Of a stretch of DNA of 64,000 nucleotides, positions 7,983 to 17,892 are shown one piece after another; position 1 is the stretch's first letter, and every line of letters begins with the position of its first letter. Below the pieces are notes generated by a model, which saw only the letters and a list, made by a program, of their open reading frames with translations, did not search any database and was not told where the DNA came from. This stretch comes from Anaerolineaceae bacterium UBA6133. Lineage in GTDB: Bacteria; Chloroflexota; Anaerolineae; Anaerolineales; Anaerolineaceae. The translations under genes and the position numbers were made by a program. The DNA is taken from positions 1 through 64,000 of the forward strand of contig DIVL01000066.1 of assembly GCA_002435825.1 (NCBI GenBank). The letters run 5' to 3'.

Positions 7983-9008
7983 TTAAGACTGCCTGGTCAT
8001 ATCAGCGATGAGAAGCTCGTAGGCGACGTCGCCAGGGGTGCCGCCGGTTTTCATATCCACGTCGATTTTCAACAGGCGGTCATAGATCTCAAGCAGCTGC
8101 CGCATGCTGAAACGGCGTGCCTGATCCGCAAGTTTGCGCGATACAAAACCCAAAACCTTTAGTTCCCTCTCGATATCCTGCGCCTTGCCACCACCGTCGA
8201 GGATCTCTCGTGCCTGGATCAGGAGGCGGAACTGGCGGTGGATCATGCCTGTCAGTTCGAGCAGGTCGTTGTCTTCCATTAGTAGCATGAATTGCTGCAT
8301 GGCAGCCTTGCTATTACGTTCGCCGAGGGCGTCCGTGAGCGTGAAGATGTTGCCTTCCTGCTCCTGGGCGGTCAGCAAGCTCACATCCGCTTCTTCCACA
8401 ACCTGTCGCTCGCCCACATAGGTGATGAGCTTCATCACTTCGTTCTGCGCACGCATGGTGTTATTCCCAACATAACTTGCCAACAGCCGAGCGGCATCCG
8501 GTTTAAAGCCGCCGCCCAGCTCCTTAGCTTTGCGCAGGATCCACGAAGGCATGTCTTCCTCGTCCGGCAGAGCGCAGTCTATAAGCAGCGTGCGATCATT
8601 GTGCTCGCGCATCCAATCCGTCAGCCAGGCATACGTTTTGCCGTGTTCCCAGTAGCGTTCACCGCGTTTTTTTGCCTGCTGATCTTCCACCACCATCACC
8701 AGGGCGGTCGTTTCTGGCAGGCTACCAAACAGGTCCAGGCAGGTCTGAGCACGATCTTTTGCCATTTTGGAGAGAAAAGCACGCGCATTTTCAACGATAA
8801 TCAAGCGGCGATCAGCCAGGAAAGGCATGGTCAGAGCGTCCGCCTGCAGCGTTTCGAAGCTGAGCGATTCCCCCTCGTGGCGCGTGGTGTTCAGGTCCGC
8901 CATGGACGGGTCGCCAAGCCCCGCCTGGAAACCGGCAATAACTTCCTTTATTCGGGTATTGTCATCCCCGCGCAGCAGGTAGAACGTAGGTTTTGCCTGA
9001 TCGCTCAC
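7983..9008 (-). CDS. holA: DNA polymerase III subunit delta
   Basis: A 341-residue clamp-loader delta subunit, normal in length. The N-terminal AAA+-like fold (FYLLRGDDNTRIKEVIAGF; MPFLADRRLIIVENA) lacks a functional P-loop, as is usual for delta, and the C-terminal helical domain (ALGERNSKAAMQQFMLLMED; IHRQFRLLIQAREIL) builds the clamp-loader collar. It would wrench open the beta clamp encoded by dnaN at 55.5 kb. The start is a GTG at 9008 with AGGGG just upstream. It follows the DUF6391 gene by 7 bp and precedes the macro-domain gene by 15 bp. Confidence 0.9.
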   Translation of the reverse strand: MSDQAKPTFYLLRGDDNTRIKEVIAGFQAGLGDPSMADLNTTRHEGESLSFETLQADALTMPFLADRRLIIVENARAFLSKMAKDRAQTCLDLFGSLPETTALVMVVEDQQAKKRGERYWEHGKTYAWLTDWMREHNDRTLLIDCALPDEEDMPSWILRKAKELGGGFKPDAARLLASYVGNNTMRAQNEVMKLITYVGERQVVEEADVSLLTAQEQEGNIFTLTDALGERNSKAAMQQFMLLMEDNDLLELTGMIHRQFRLLIQAREILDGGGKAQDIERELKVLGFVSRKLADQARRFSMRQLLEIYDRLLKIDVDMKTGGTPGDVAYELLIADMTRQS

Positions 9009-9015
9009 ATTTCCC

Positions 9016-9513
9016 CTAACTGGCGCTGGTACGGATGAAATGAACGAAGCTGTTGGCTGTCTTTTGGCTGGTCACCATTTGGACCGCTATATCATGTGTC
9101 TCAGGGTCAGTGGTAAGTTTTTTCTGGAGCTTCGGACCGAGCGGCTTTGCCAGGAGAAATGCTGGCGCTGCAACTAGCGTGGCGATCAGATAGTGCCACC
9201 AGGCGTTTCTGCCTTTGTTACTCAATAACCCGAGGATGCTGAATGCCGCGGCACTGCCAGCCAGGCTGGAAACTACCATGTTCGTGCCGCAGTTTGGATG
9301 CACTGCCAGGTTTGGCTCACCGTTTTCCAGGCGGCGCTTGGCTTCAAGCAGCGCGTCGGTGACAATCTCGGTCGGCAGGTCAGCCATCAGGATGAAGCCG
9401 CCAGGGCTGGAATGCCCCATCATGCGCACGCCCTTGTAACGCTCAGCCAGGATGGTCATGGTGGCATGCTCAAGAGCATGATTTTTGCGGGTGGTATCAA
9501 TGATCGAAGTCAT
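9016..9513 (-). CDS. DUF6391 family membrane protein
   Basis: A 165-residue protein matching the DUF6391 pattern: an N-terminal KNHALEHATMTILAER motif, a GGFILMADLPTE strand, and a conserved HPNCGTNMVVSSL segment followed by two predicted hydrophobic helices (about 105-120 and 126-146). The His/Cys residues look like a metal or catalytic site, but no biochemical role is established as far as I know. It sits between radA and holA on the same strand, 54 bp after radA. Confidence 0.75.
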   Translation of the reverse strand: MTSIIDTTRKNHALEHATMTILAERYKGVRMMGHSSPGGFILMADLPTEIVTDALLEAKRRLENGEPNLAVHPNCGTNMVVSSLAGSAAAFSILGLLSNKGRNAWWHYLIATLVAAPAFLLAKPLGPKLQKKLTTDPETHDIAVQMVTSQKTANSFVHFIRTSAS

Positions 9514-9567
9514 AAATTTCTCTTTCTTTTGTCTGCCTAAATCCTACCATGACAGACTAATTAGCGG

Positions 9568-11013
9568 TTATTCTTTCTGAAGCGCGGAAGTTTTGCCTGG
9601 GGTTGGCTTCTCAGGCACCTCTTCCAGCAACGCCGCCTTGAGCGCTTCGCGCAGGGAGCGGGCTTCGACTATCTCGATGCCTTCAGGCCAGGGCTCGCTT
9701 TTTCGCAGGCGTTTGGGCACGACAGCGCGCTTGAAGCCCAGCTTTGCGGCTTCTCGCAGGCGGATTTGGGTCTGCCCCACCATGCGCAGCTCCCCTGAAA
9801 GCCCGACTTCCCCGATCAGCACCGTGTCTGCCCGTACCGGAGTATCACGGTAGGAAGAAGCGATCGCGGTTGCCACCGCCAGGTCGGCTGCCGGCTCTTC
9901 GATCCTCAGACCGCTGACCACGTTGGTGATCACATCCTGGTTGCCAAGATTGATACCCAACCTGCGCGTCAGCACTGCCGCAAGAATGAGCAGGCGGTTA
10001 TAGTCGATGCCGTTCGCCGTGCGGCGCGGGTTGCCGAAGTTGGTCGGGGTGGTAAGCCCCTGGATTTCCACCAGGAGTGGGCGGGTGCCTTCCATGGTCA
10101 CGGCGATGGCTGAGCCCGGAGCGTTGATCATGCGTTCTGCCAGGAAGACCTCACTGGGGTTGCGCACCTCTACCATGCCTTTTTCCTGCATCTCAAACAC
10201 GCCGACTTCACTGGTCGCGCCAAAGCGGTTCTTAACCGACCGCAAGAGGCGGTAAGACTGAAAATGTTCACCCTCCAGGTAGAGCACTGTATCAACAATG
10301 TGCTCCAACACGCGTGGACCGGCGATAGTGCCTTCCTTGGTGACATGCCCAATCAGGAACACTGTCACGCCGCTGCTCTTCGCCAGTTCCCGCAGGCGTG
10401 CCGCGCATTCTCTGACCTGCGAGATCGACCCCGCTGCCGATTCCATCTCCGGCAGGGTCATGGTTTGGATCGAGTCGATGATCACCAGGACAGGCTTGGT
10501 ATCCTGAATGTGTTTGAAGATCTGCGCCAGGTTGGTTTCAGTCACCAGCAGCAGACGGGCAGGCAATTTGGGGCTGCCGTTCTTATCTTTTTCAGCCAGG
10601 CGATCGGCGCGCATTTTGATCTGACGTTCGGACTCCTCACCCGAAACATACAGTACGGTGTGCCTTCCCGCCAGCTGCATTGCCATCTGTAAAGTAAGCG
10701 TGCTTTTGCCTATGCCCGGATCCCCGCCGATCAAGACGACCGAGCCAGGTACGATTCCCCCGCCTAAAACCCGCGCAAATTCCTCAATCGGAAGCGGCAG
10801 GCGTTCCTCTGTCAGGCTTTCTATCTCGGTAAGCGCATGCACCTTGGAAGAACCAGTCAGCCCGCGGGTTGCGCGGGCTGACTTTTCGTTTTCGGCTTCG
10901 ACAATTTCTTCGATCATTGAGTCCCAGCTATCACAACCGGGACAGCGACCGAAGGCGCGGGAACTAACCTTCCCGCAGACCTGACACACAAAACGTGAGT
11001 AGGTTTTTGCCAT
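9568..11013 (-). CDS. radA: DNA repair protein RadA
   Basis: A 481-residue RecA-superfamily helicase-like protein that drives branch migration in recombination. Domains in order: an N-terminal C4 zinc finger (FVCQVCGKV and FGRCPGCDSWD), an ATPase core with Walker A GGDPGIGKSTL and Walker B VLVIIDSIQTM, the diagnostic RadA motif KNRFG, and a Lon-like C-terminal domain without a protease active site (GELRMVGQTQIRLREAAKLG). Length and motifs are complete. It begins 7 bp after clpC; the radA-clpC adjacency is a classical arrangement in Gram-positive and related genomes. Confidence 0.95.
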   Translation of the reverse strand: MAKTYSRFVCQVCGKVSSRAFGRCPGCDSWDSMIEEIVEAENEKSARATRGLTGSSKVHALTEIESLTEERLPLPIEEFARVLGGGIVPGSVVLIGGDPGIGKSTLTLQMAMQLAGRHTVLYVSGEESERQIKMRADRLAEKDKNGSPKLPARLLLVTETNLAQIFKHIQDTKPVLVIIDSIQTMTLPEMESAAGSISQVRECAARLRELAKSSGVTVFLIGHVTKEGTIAGPRVLEHIVDTVLYLEGEHFQSYRLLRSVKNRFGATSEVGVFEMQEKGMVEVRNPSEVFLAERMINAPGSAIAVTMEGTRPLLVEIQGLTTPTNFGNPRRTANGIDYNRLLILAAVLTRRLGINLGNQDVITNVVSGLRIEEPAADLAVATAIASSYRDTPVRADTVLIGEVGLSGELRMVGQTQIRLREAAKLGFKRAVVPKRLRKSEPWPEGIEIVEARSLREALKAALLEEVPEKPTPGKTSALQKE

Positions 11014-11020
11014 CTGTTTT

Positions 11021-13600
11021 TTATGCTCCCATCATCTCAGGGGTTTCTTCTGTTTCTTCTGTGTGGTTCTCGCGCTTGAGAACGATGCGTTTTTGGGGTT
11101 CAGCATCTTCGCTGATGTACTCGTCGAGATCAATCAAAATCCGATCGCCCTCACCAAATTCACCAGCCAGTAATCCGTCCGAAAGCCGCTCTTCCACCTG
11201 CTGCTGGATCACGCGCCGCACAGGGCGCGCGCCCATGTCAGGGTCGTAGCCAAGCTCTGCCAGGTAATCCAGCGCGCTGTCGGTGGGAACCAAGCTGATG
11301 CTCTGCTCCACCAGGCGTTCCTGGACTTTGTTTATCTCGAGTGAGACAATTTCGCGGATGTCGACGCGGTTGAGCGCTCGGAAAACAATCACCGAGTCGA
11401 GTCGGTTGACAAATTCAGGACGGAAGCTGCGTTTCAGCGCTTCCATCAGTTTTTTGTACATCTCATCGTAGGCAAATTGCTCCTCGCGGACCTCGTCCAA
11501 ATCCAGGGTAAAGCCCAGGGCGGACTGGCGGCGGATCATTTCGGCGCCGATGTTGGTGGTCATGATGATGATGGCATTGCGGAAATCCACTTTGCGCCCC
11601 TTGGCATCGGTGAGATGACCTTCTTCCATGATTTGCAACAGCATGTTGAGCGCTTCTGGATGCGCTTTCTCGATTTCGTCAAAGACCACGATCGAGTAAG
11701 GTTTGCGGCGGATGGCTTCGGTTAGCTGGCCGGCTTCATCGTAACCGATGTAGCCTGGAGGCGCGCCAACCAAACGGCTCATGCTGTGGCGTTCCATGAA
11801 CTCGGACATGTCAATTTGAATCAGAGCTTCCTCAGAACCAAACATCTGGTTGGCAAGGGCTTTCGTCAGCTCTGTTTTGCCAACGCCAGTTGGTCCCAGG
11901 AACATGAAGGACCCGATTGGACGATGCTCGCTCTTAAGGCCAGCCCGCGCACGGCGGATAGCTTTTGAGACTGCCTGGATGGCTTCGGTTTGTCCGATAA
12001 TCACTTTGCCCAACTCTTCTTCGAGATGAAGCAGCTTGGTCGATTCTTCGGTGGCGATTTGCATGAGGGGAATGCCGGTCCACATGGAAATAACCTCGGA
12101 GATATCCTCCTCACTAACTATCGGGGCGTTCGCACGGTCCCAACCGGTTTGCAATGCTTGAAGTTCGTCTTCCAATTTGAGTTGTGTTTGGGTCAGGGCT
12201 TCGGTGGCATCGTTGTCCAGGTTGGAATCGGGGTCATTTAATTGTTTGTTGATTTCCCGCAGTTCACTCACAATATCCTTGCTTGTGAGAGCTGCCTCGC
12301 TCTTGTACATGCGCACGCGGGACGCGGCTTCATCCACCAGGTCGATTGCCTTGTCAGGCAGGAATCGGTCAGTGACGTAGCGCGCGCTGAGCTTGGCGGC
12401 GGAATCCAGGGCAGCGTCGCTGATTTTCAGACGATGATGCTCTTCATATCTCTCGCGAATGCCGCGTAGGATTTCGATGGTCTCCTGGACGGTAGGCTGT
12501 TCAACCATGATAGGCTGGAAACGGCGTTCGAGGGCGGCATCGCTCTCAATGTTCTTGCGGTACTCGTTGACCGTGGTAGCACCGATCACCTGCAGTTCGC
12601 CGCGCGAAAGGGCGGGCTTGAGGATGTTGGCGGCGTCCACCGAGGAACCTGCCGAACCAGCCCCAACCAGCATATGGAATTCGTCAATGAAGACGATCGC
12701 GCCGCTGGCTTTCAGTTCGTCAATCACGCGCTTGAGGCGTTCCTCAAACTGCCCGCGATACATCGTGCCGGCCACGAGGGAACCGACGTCCAATTGCAGC
12801 ACACGCTTTTTGAGCAAGAGTGCCGGCACATCGCCTTCAATGATGCGCTGAGCGAGACCTTCCACGATAGCGGTCTTACCCACACCTGGTTCGCCAATCA
12901 GGGCGGGGTTGTTCTTGGTGCGGCGTGCCAAAATCTGGATGACACGTTCAATTTCTTTCTGACGCCCGATGACAGGATCGAGCTTGCCAGATTCTGCCAG
13001 GGCGGTCAGGTCTGTGGCAAGTTGGTCCACCAGGGGCGAGGTGCTATCAGAATCCTTTTCCTTATTGCGTAAGCGGCGCGAGCCTCCGACACCTTCGGCC
13101 TCCGATTTGCTGCGGCGTTCCTCGCGCCCTTCCGAGCGCTCCTGCCGCTGCTCGCCAGCTTCTTTAGCATCCCGCAAAATGCGGTTGGTATGACGGCGCA
13201 ATTGTTCCGGAGTGATACCAAACCGGATCAAAATATCCATCCCCTTGAATTCGGTATCTCTGCTCAAACCGAGCAGGATGTGTTCTGTTCCAACCATGGG
13301 AGACTGCCCTTTTTCAGCCTCTTCAATGGCGTATTCGAGTGTTTTCTTAATGTCTTCACCAAGACGTAGTTCGCGCTCATCTGGCAGTTCACTTTCACCC
13401 TGCTGGATGGCGTTAAAAATCACGTTTTCTTCGATTCCGAGATCACGCAACACACGGTATGCCACACAACTGTCCTCGGTGATGATACCGGCGACCAGGT
13501 GGTCAGTGCCAATGGTGTCCGCGTTGAATTGCGTGGCAATCCTGCGGGCATTGCTCAGAATCTTCTTGGCTTTTTGAGTTAATTGATACATGCTAGCCAA
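11021..13600 (-). CDS. clpC: ATP-dependent Clp protease ATPase subunit ClpC
   Basis: An 859-residue AAA+ unfoldase that would feed substrates to ClpP in the cytoplasm. The N domain has two Clp_N repeats (about 5-145), followed by a charged insert (about 145-180), NBD1 with Walker [10 protein letters not shown] and Walker [10 protein letters not shown], a middle coiled-coil domain (about 430-480), NBD2 with Walker [11 protein letters not shown] and sensor region NIGAEMIRR, and a C-terminal D2-small domain. The start is ambiguous: the TTG at 13600 has GAGGT 5 nt upstream, whereas the ATG at 13591 ([12 protein letters not shown]), which fits the family better, has no SD at the right distance. 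Confidence 0.95.
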   Translation of the reverse strand: MASMYQLTQKAKKILSNARRIATQFNADTIGTDHLVAGIITEDSCVAYRVLRDLGIEENVIFNAIQQGESELPDERELRLGEDIKKTLEYAIEEAEKGQSPMVGTEHILLGLSRDTEFKGMDILIRFGITPEQLRRHTNRILRDAKEAGEQRQERSEGREERRSKSEAEGVGGSRRLRNKEKDSDSTSPLVDQLATDLTALAESGKLDPVIGRQKEIERVIQILARRTKNNPALIGEPGVGKTAIVEGLAQRIIEGDVPALLLKKRVLQLDVGSLVAGTMYRGQFEERLKRVIDELKASGAIVFIDEFHMLVGAGSAGSSVDAANILKPALSRGELQVIGATTVNEYRKNIESDAALERRFQPIMVEQPTVQETIEILRGIRERYEEHHRLKISDAALDSAAKLSARYVTDRFLPDKAIDLVDEAASRVRMYKSEAALTSKDIVSELREINKQLNDPDSNLDNDATEALTQTQLKLEDELQALQTGWDRANAPIVSEEDISEVISMWTGIPLMQIATEESTKLLHLEEELGKVIIGQTEAIQAVSKAIRRARAGLKSEHRPIGSFMFLGPTGVGKTELTKALANQMFGSEEALIQIDMSEFMERHSMSRLVGAPPGYIGYDEAGQLTEAIRRKPYSIVVFDEIEKAHPEALNMLLQIMEEGHLTDAKGRKVDFRNAIIIMTTNIGAEMIRRQSALGFTLDLDEVREEQFAYDEMYKKLMEALKRSFRPEFVNRLDSVIVFRALNRVDIREIVSLEINKVQERLVEQSISLVPTDSALDYLAELGYDPDMGARPVRRVIQQQVEERLSDGLLAGEFGEGDRILIDLDEYISEDAEPQKRIVLKRENHTEETEETPEMMGA

Positions 13601-13811
13601 AGTTAACCTCTAAATCTTTCATAGCCTTGTCAGGCAAATCCTGCCTTGGTAGTCCCGGTGTTCGATTTTGGCAGGGGAAATCAGGCGGGGGAACCCCGAA
13701 AAAGAGGGCTCACAATCTCCCGGAGATACAGTTTCCGGTAATTCGAGTATACCAAAATATCCAGTTGATATGCTGGCTGTGGAAGACTTATGATGAAATA
13801 TTAATAATGCT

Positions 13812-14816
13812 CTAATTCACCAAAGGCGCCTGGCTGACCAGTTCATTGAAACTGCCCGAGTCGATCTGCTGCGCTTGGCTTGCGCCTGGGGCGAGGAACA
13901 TCAGCCTGGAGTTGGGATCCCATTCGAGCTCGGGGTCTTTGAGGACAAAGAGTTTACCGCCATCTGCCCCAAAAACGTACTGTTCCGCAGGGAAGGCTGA
14001 GTAATGTCCGTCGAGGTCACCAAAGCTTACCGGCCAATTGCCAGGCTCCAGCTCATAATCTCCGGTATTGATGTTGAAAATAAAACGGGTTCCCAAGTCC
14101 ACCGAACAGGCAGCGTTCCAGGCAATAAGGTGCTCTGCCTGCGGATCGATGGTGATGCCGATACCATAGGCGTGGGATGCGTTGTTAACCCTGGGCAGGT
14201 CAAATTCGTATCGCGTGCCGCCTGAAACGGGGTCATAGGAATAGACTTCCATTCTATCGGGACCTTTCAATTCCGGCTCAAAGCTGCAACCGCCGACCAT
14301 GCGCGTGTAGTAGAGCCGTTCGTTTTCTGCCCAGCCGAGCAGGGTGTCACCGAGGATTTCAGGATCGGATGCTTTCACGATCTCAGCGATTTGGTTGTTT
14401 TCGAGCAGATCATACACGATAAAGGAGTTGCCGCAGTTCACCTCAAAAGCGAGGTAACGACCATCCAGCGAAAGACGGGGAGAACTTTGCCAGCAGTCGG
14501 GTCCATATCCAAAAGGATGGTTGGAATCACCCATCTTCACCACCGACAAATCCACGGGGTTAAGAATGTAAACCTGGTAATCTTTGACATAGGCGTAGAG
14601 ATTGGAAGCCGGTGTTACCACCTCCGCCGTAGGTTCCAAAGTAGGCTGTGGCGTAGGTTGTGGCTCCTCGGTGGGAGGTTCCGTAACAGGCAGATCTGTG
14701 GGCTCAGGGCTGATGTCGACTGGCGGCAACGGTGTTGGCGGGTTTTCAACCGCAGGCAGGCAGGCGCTTAGGCTCAGTGCAAATATAACCATTAGAAGTA
14801 ACAGTCTTGTGTTCAT
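13812..14816 (-). CDS. Predicted lipoprotein with beta-propeller-like repeats
   Basis: A 334-residue predicted lipoprotein. The signal peptide LLLLMVIFALSLSAC ends in a lipobox (LSAC), and a Pro/Thr-rich linker (PTPLPP...PTPQPTLEPT) follows. The mature part has motifs such as SPRLSLDGRYLAFEVN and DLLENNQIAEI, which resemble the WD40-like/TolB propeller strands of surface proteins, but I cannot assign a function. The start is the ATG at 14816, with GGGAGG 6 nt upstream; the reading frame is open further upstream without a better site. It runs toward clpC with 211 bp of featureless DNA between. Confidence 0.7.
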   Translation of the reverse strand: MNTRLLLLMVIFALSLSACLPAVENPPTPLPPVDISPEPTDLPVTEPPTEEPQPTPQPTLEPTAEVVTPASNLYAYVKDYQVYILNPVDLSVVKMGDSNHPFGYGPDCWQSSPRLSLDGRYLAFEVNCGNSFIVYDLLENNQIAEIVKASDPEILGDTLLGWAENERLYYTRMVGGCSFEPELKGPDRMEVYSYDPVSGGTRYEFDLPRVNNASHAYGIGITIDPQAEHLIAWNAACSVDLGTRFIFNINTGDYELEPGNWPVSFGDLDGHYSAFPAEQYVFGADGGKLFVLKDPELEWDPNSRLMFLAPGASQAQQIDSGSFNELVSQAPLVN

Positions 14817-14850
14817 AGTCATCCTCCCAGATTCTATTGATCTACTCTGA

Positions 14851-15159
14851 TTACCAGTCCTGATCCTTTTTATCATCAGGTTTGCCTTCCAATTGCTCTT
14901 TATACTTTGCCTCACCCCACCTGCTGGCAAACCCACTCCAGTGGGTGATGCTGATAATTACGCCCAAAAATGGCAGCCCAATGGCACAGACAATCAAGCC
15001 CAAATTCAGTGCGTTGAGCAGCCCAGGCACCCCGCTGGTTAAAAAGCCAAACCCTGAAAAAAGAACGAGAATGCCTAACGCTATAAACCCGTATACCTTG
15101 AGCATTTTCAGGTAGCTGCGCATCTTGCTTTCAGACGATACTGACGGTTTGTCCTGCAT
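14851..15159 (-). CDS. Small membrane protein, unknown function
   Basis: A 102-residue protein with two predicted transmembrane helices (about 24-42, GFIALGILVLFSGFGFL, and 50-72, NLGLIVCAIGLPFLGVIISI) and charged ends; the C terminus KPDDKKDQDW is cytoplasmic by charge. GAGGT lies 6 nt before the ATG. It sits between msrA and the lipoprotein gene on the same strand, 12 bp after msrA, so probably one transcript. I recognise no family. Confidence 0.65.
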   Translation of the reverse strand: MQDKPSVSSESKMRSYLKMLKVYGFIALGILVLFSGFGFLTSGVPGLLNALNLGLIVCAIGLPFLGVIISITHWSGFASRWGEAKYKEQLEGKPDDKKDQDW

Positions 15160-15171
15160 GTTAGACCTCGT

Positions 15172-15687
15172 TCAGGCAGCCTCGTCCAAAAAACTTGGAA
15201 TGGGGCGAATGAAGTGGCAGGTGTAGCCATTCGGTAACTTCTGCAGATAGTCCTGGTGATACTCCTCTGCCGGCCAAAAGGTGCCAAGCGGCTCGAGTGT
15301 GGTCACCACCGGACGCTTCCAGGCGCCGCTTTGATTGACTTTATCGATCATCTGTTTGGCTGCCTGCTTTTGCGCTTCGTCTGCGTAGAAGATAGCGGAA
15401 CGGTAGGAGGTACCAATATCATTGCCCTGGCGGTTGAGCGTTGTGGGGTCGTGCATGCGGAAGAAGAAATCCAGCAGATGCGGGAGATCTGTTTGCTGTG
15501 GATCGAAGACGAGCTTGAGTGCCTCCGCGTGCCCGGGGTGGCGCTGGTAAGTGGGGTGGTCATTCTCCCCGCCGGTGTAGCCGGCTTCGGTGTCAATTAC
15601 GCCGGGCAGACCTCGAAAGAGCTCCTCCATCCCCCAGAAGCAGCCGCCGGCAATAACTAATTCGTTGGTTTGGCTGTCAGTTGTCAT
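15172..15687 (-). CDS. msrA: Peptide-methionine (S)-S-oxide reductase
   Basis: A 171-residue MsrA, the normal length. The catalytic motif [16 protein letters not shown] is present near the N terminus, followed by TEAGYTGG, the substrate-binding region ([14 protein letters not shown]) and [11 protein letters not shown]. It reduces methionine-S-sulfoxide in oxidised proteins using thioredoxin. I use the ATG at 15687 ([15 protein letters not shown]), which gives the expected length; the open frame extends 32 codons upstream but reads like non-coding sequence. No msrB domain is fused or adjacent. Confidence 0.92.
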   Translation of the reverse strand: MTTDSQTNELVIAGGCFWGMEELFRGLPGVIDTEAGYTGGENDHPTYQRHPGHAEALKLVFDPQQTDLPHLLDFFFRMHDPTTLNRQGNDIGTSYRSAIFYADEAQKQAAKQMIDKVNQSGAWKRPVVTTLEPLGTFWPAEEYHQDYLQKLPNGYTCHFIRPIPSFLDEAA

Positions 15688-15855
15688 TTTATTGTTCCAA
15701 TCTCTATTCTGATTATAGGACGACTCTGTGTCGCTATTAATGTTTGTCGAACGGTGGGGTTTGCTTCGTAGGGCGGGGGTCATGATGCTGGGAGTGAAAC
15801 AAGCAGTACCTGCTCCTGCCGAAATCCTTTTCCTTGATTACGCGGTCCTTTAGTG

Positions 15856-15961
15856 CGTAGGTCAGGTTCTTCTGTTGAACCTGACGTCACGAATGTTGAC
15901 AGATAGAGCCCTCAAAATCTAGGCTTCCGATGTCAGGTTGAACTGCGCAACCTGACCTACG
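15856..15961. repeat. Foldback (MITE/REP-like) repeat
   Basis: Perfect 13-bp outer inverted repeats CGTAGGTCAGGTT (15856-15868) and AACCTGACCTACG (15949-15961) enclose an inner pair AACCTGAC (15878-15885) and GTCAGGTT (15932-15939), so the element can form a cloverleaf. The rest of the msrA-DUF4287 gap (15688-16172) has no gene; GCTTGCTCCCGCC recurs near 16008 and 16128. Confidence 0.7.
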
Positions 15962-16172
15962 GCTACCAGCCCGGTTAATGAGTAAACAATCTTACCTGTC
16001 TAAATAGCTTGCTCCCGCCGATAAACTTACCCGTTCCAATGTTCGCTCCTGATGCAAACCCTATTTCCTGTTTTCCTTGCGGATGGACCAGAGGCCCATC
16101 CCTACGAGGTTCGCACCGTACGGCGGGGGCTTGCTCCCGCCAAAAACCCTTGCTCCCGCCCCATATTCATGA

Positions 16173-16748
16173 TCACCCATTCTGCTGGTAAGCCAGTCGG
16201 ATCAATTCCCTGACCTCGTCCGTGATCTGCTCCGGGGAAGTCAACCCAAGTTTGTGGGTGGATTGCCCGGGTAGACTGCTGGTGCTGAGCAGCGCCGAGT
16301 CTGGAGCCTGCTTGAAACGTAAACCGAGGTCAACTCGCATTTTGGTGGAAGCCTGGACCGCAGCGAACTGGCGCCTGCGCACGAAGGGTGTATAACCACC
16401 GCGACCCTCAACGTTTACGTCGTCACCCAATCCTTCAATGATCTCGCGCAGTGTGTCAAAGATTGGGCGCAAAAGAGCTTTCTCGCCCTGGTATTGTGAA
16501 TCAATGTAGCCTTCCACGCTTGGACGTTCCCAGCCTGCCGCCCGCGCGGCAGCATCCGCGATCGCCCATTGCGTGTTTTGCAGTACGCCTTGCTCTTTGA
16601 GCCAGTTACGGACTGCTTTCTGGTCCAACGGGTCGATGCCGGTGGACTGCACTGCCGCGACCCATTCTTCGAGGGTCTTGCCCGTGCGTTCTTTCATGCT
16701 GTCGCTGACGGAGGTCATCATATCGGCGGGAGAGATCATTTTTGCCAT
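16173..16748 (-). CDS. DUF4287/DUF5655 domain protein
   Basis: A 191-residue protein: an N-terminal helical DUF4287-type domain (KERTGKTLEEWVAAVQ; AVRNWLKEQGVLQNTQWAI) joined to a C-terminal DUF5655-type domain (GEKALLRPIFDTLREI; GYTPFVRRRQFAAVQAST; RVDLGLRF). Both domains occur in uncharacterised bacterial proteins; the second may bind small ligands or nucleic acid. AAAGGAA lies about 5 nt before the ATG. It is transcribed alone, divergently from the DUF134 fusion gene. Confidence 0.75.
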   Translation of the reverse strand: MAKMISPADMMTSVSDSMKERTGKTLEEWVAAVQSTGIDPLDQKAVRNWLKEQGVLQNTQWAIADAAARAAGWERPSVEGYIDSQYQGEKALLRPIFDTLREIIEGLGDDVNVEGRGGYTPFVRRRQFAAVQASTKMRVDLGLRFKQAPDSALLSTSSLPGQSTHKLGLTSPEQITDEVRELIRLAYQQNG

Positions 16749-16891
16749 CGTTTCCTTTGTGAAATTAATTTTACTCGGATACAGAACAATCTCGAGGTCT
16801 TGTGGAACATGCAGAGCAAACCTTGATGAACAAACTTGCTTCTATCACATTTCACTTTTCCTCTTGCATCCCCTGACAAGCCGTGTTATTA

Positions 16892-16905
16892 TTGGCATTA
16901 GCCAA
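16892..16905. promoter_or_regulatory. Palindromic operator candidate before the DUF134-NifX-like gene
   Basis: A perfect inverted repeat TTGGC-ATTA-GCCAA lies 13 bp upstream of the ATG at 16919, overlapping the likely transcription start. It could be an autoregulatory site for the gene's own helix-turn-helix domain. Confidence 0.4.
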
Positions 16906-16918
16906 CATTAAGGAAGAT

Positions 16919-17662
16919 ATGCCCCGTAACCCAAGCCGAAAAATAATCCGTTCAGTTCCCCCCGTGAGAAGCTTTGTGCCTTGCGGAAACAATTTTGCAT
17001 TTGGGCAGAGTGATGTCAACTTGCTGCTTGAAGAGTGGGAAGCGCTCCGCCTGGTCGATTACGCCGGGATGGAACAAACTCAGGCGGCTCTCTCGATGGG
17101 GATCTCGCGCCAAAGCGTGCAGATGCTGGTTTCGTCGGCACGCACCAAGATCGCCCGCGCAGTGGTGGAAGGACTTCCGTTGCAAATCCTTGGCGAGCAG
17201 GAACAAAACACACATACAGATCTTCGATACGAAGAAAGGACAAGCAAGATGAAAATTGCAGTTACAACTCAACACACACAGGTTTTTCCTCATTTTGGAC
17301 GCACACCAGAGTTTTATCTCGTCACCGCTGAGGATGGCAGGATCACAGAAGAAAAGGTCATCGCCGCTCCTGCCGAAGGGCACGGCGCGTTGGTCAGCTT
17401 TTTGGTCAGCCAGGGCGTGGACACCTTGATTTGCGGGGGCATCGGCGGAGGCGCCGTAAACGGCTTGCGTTCATCCGGAATCAAAGTCTATGCCGGAGCG
17501 TCGGGACCCGTGAAAGAACAGGTGCTTTCATTGCTTAGCGGTCAGCTGCCCCAACAAGATGAAGCCAATTGCGACCACCATGGAGAGCATGACCACGAGC
17601 ATGAGCACGATCACGGGCATGGGCAAGGACGCAGCAACGGTTGCGGCCATCACCAAGAATAG
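16919..17662 (+). CDS. DUF134 HTH protein fused to a NifX/NifB-type cofactor-binding domain
   Basis: A 247-residue fusion. Residues 1-95 are a DUF134 domain (SFVPCGNNFAFGQSDVNLLL, then a HTH with TQAALSMGISRQSVQMLVSS). Residues 115-220 are a dinitrogenase iron-molybdenum cofactor family domain (KIAVTTQHTQVFPHFGRTPEF; DTLICGGIGGGAVNGL). The tail is very His-rich (a run of DHEH repeats, GCGHHQE), suggesting metal binding. Such proteins are thought to handle Fe or Mo cofactors or act as metal-responsive regulators; there are no nif genes here. AAGGAAG precedes the ATG at 16919; an upstream in-frame start is less likely. Confidence 0.8.
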   Translation: MPRNPSRKIIRSVPPVRSFVPCGNNFAFGQSDVNLLLEEWEALRLVDYAGMEQTQAALSMGISRQSVQMLVSSARTKIARAVVEGLPLQILGEQEQNTHTDLRYEERTSKMKIAVTTQHTQVFPHFGRTPEFYLVTAEDGRITEEKVIAAPAEGHGALVSFLVSQGVDTLICGGIGGGAVNGLRSSGIKVYAGASGPVKEQVLSLLSGQLPQQDEANCDHHGEHDHEHEHDHGHGQGRSNGCGHHQE

Positions 17663-17892
17663 TCAACCAATACAAAGTTGAAATTTTTTTTTGTTGAGTT
17701 CCTCATTTATGGCTCATACAGCTGAACTTGTCCGCGGGGAATTTATTATTGGGACAACAAGATGAGAAACTTAGAGAGTAAGTAATTTTGAGTATTTTAC
17801 AATTTGGTTTCACCTTCAGAAACCGGTTTATCGAAATTGGGTACAATCAAGTCATCGGCGTTCACCTGCCTCCGTTCTGAAAGGAAGAAACG

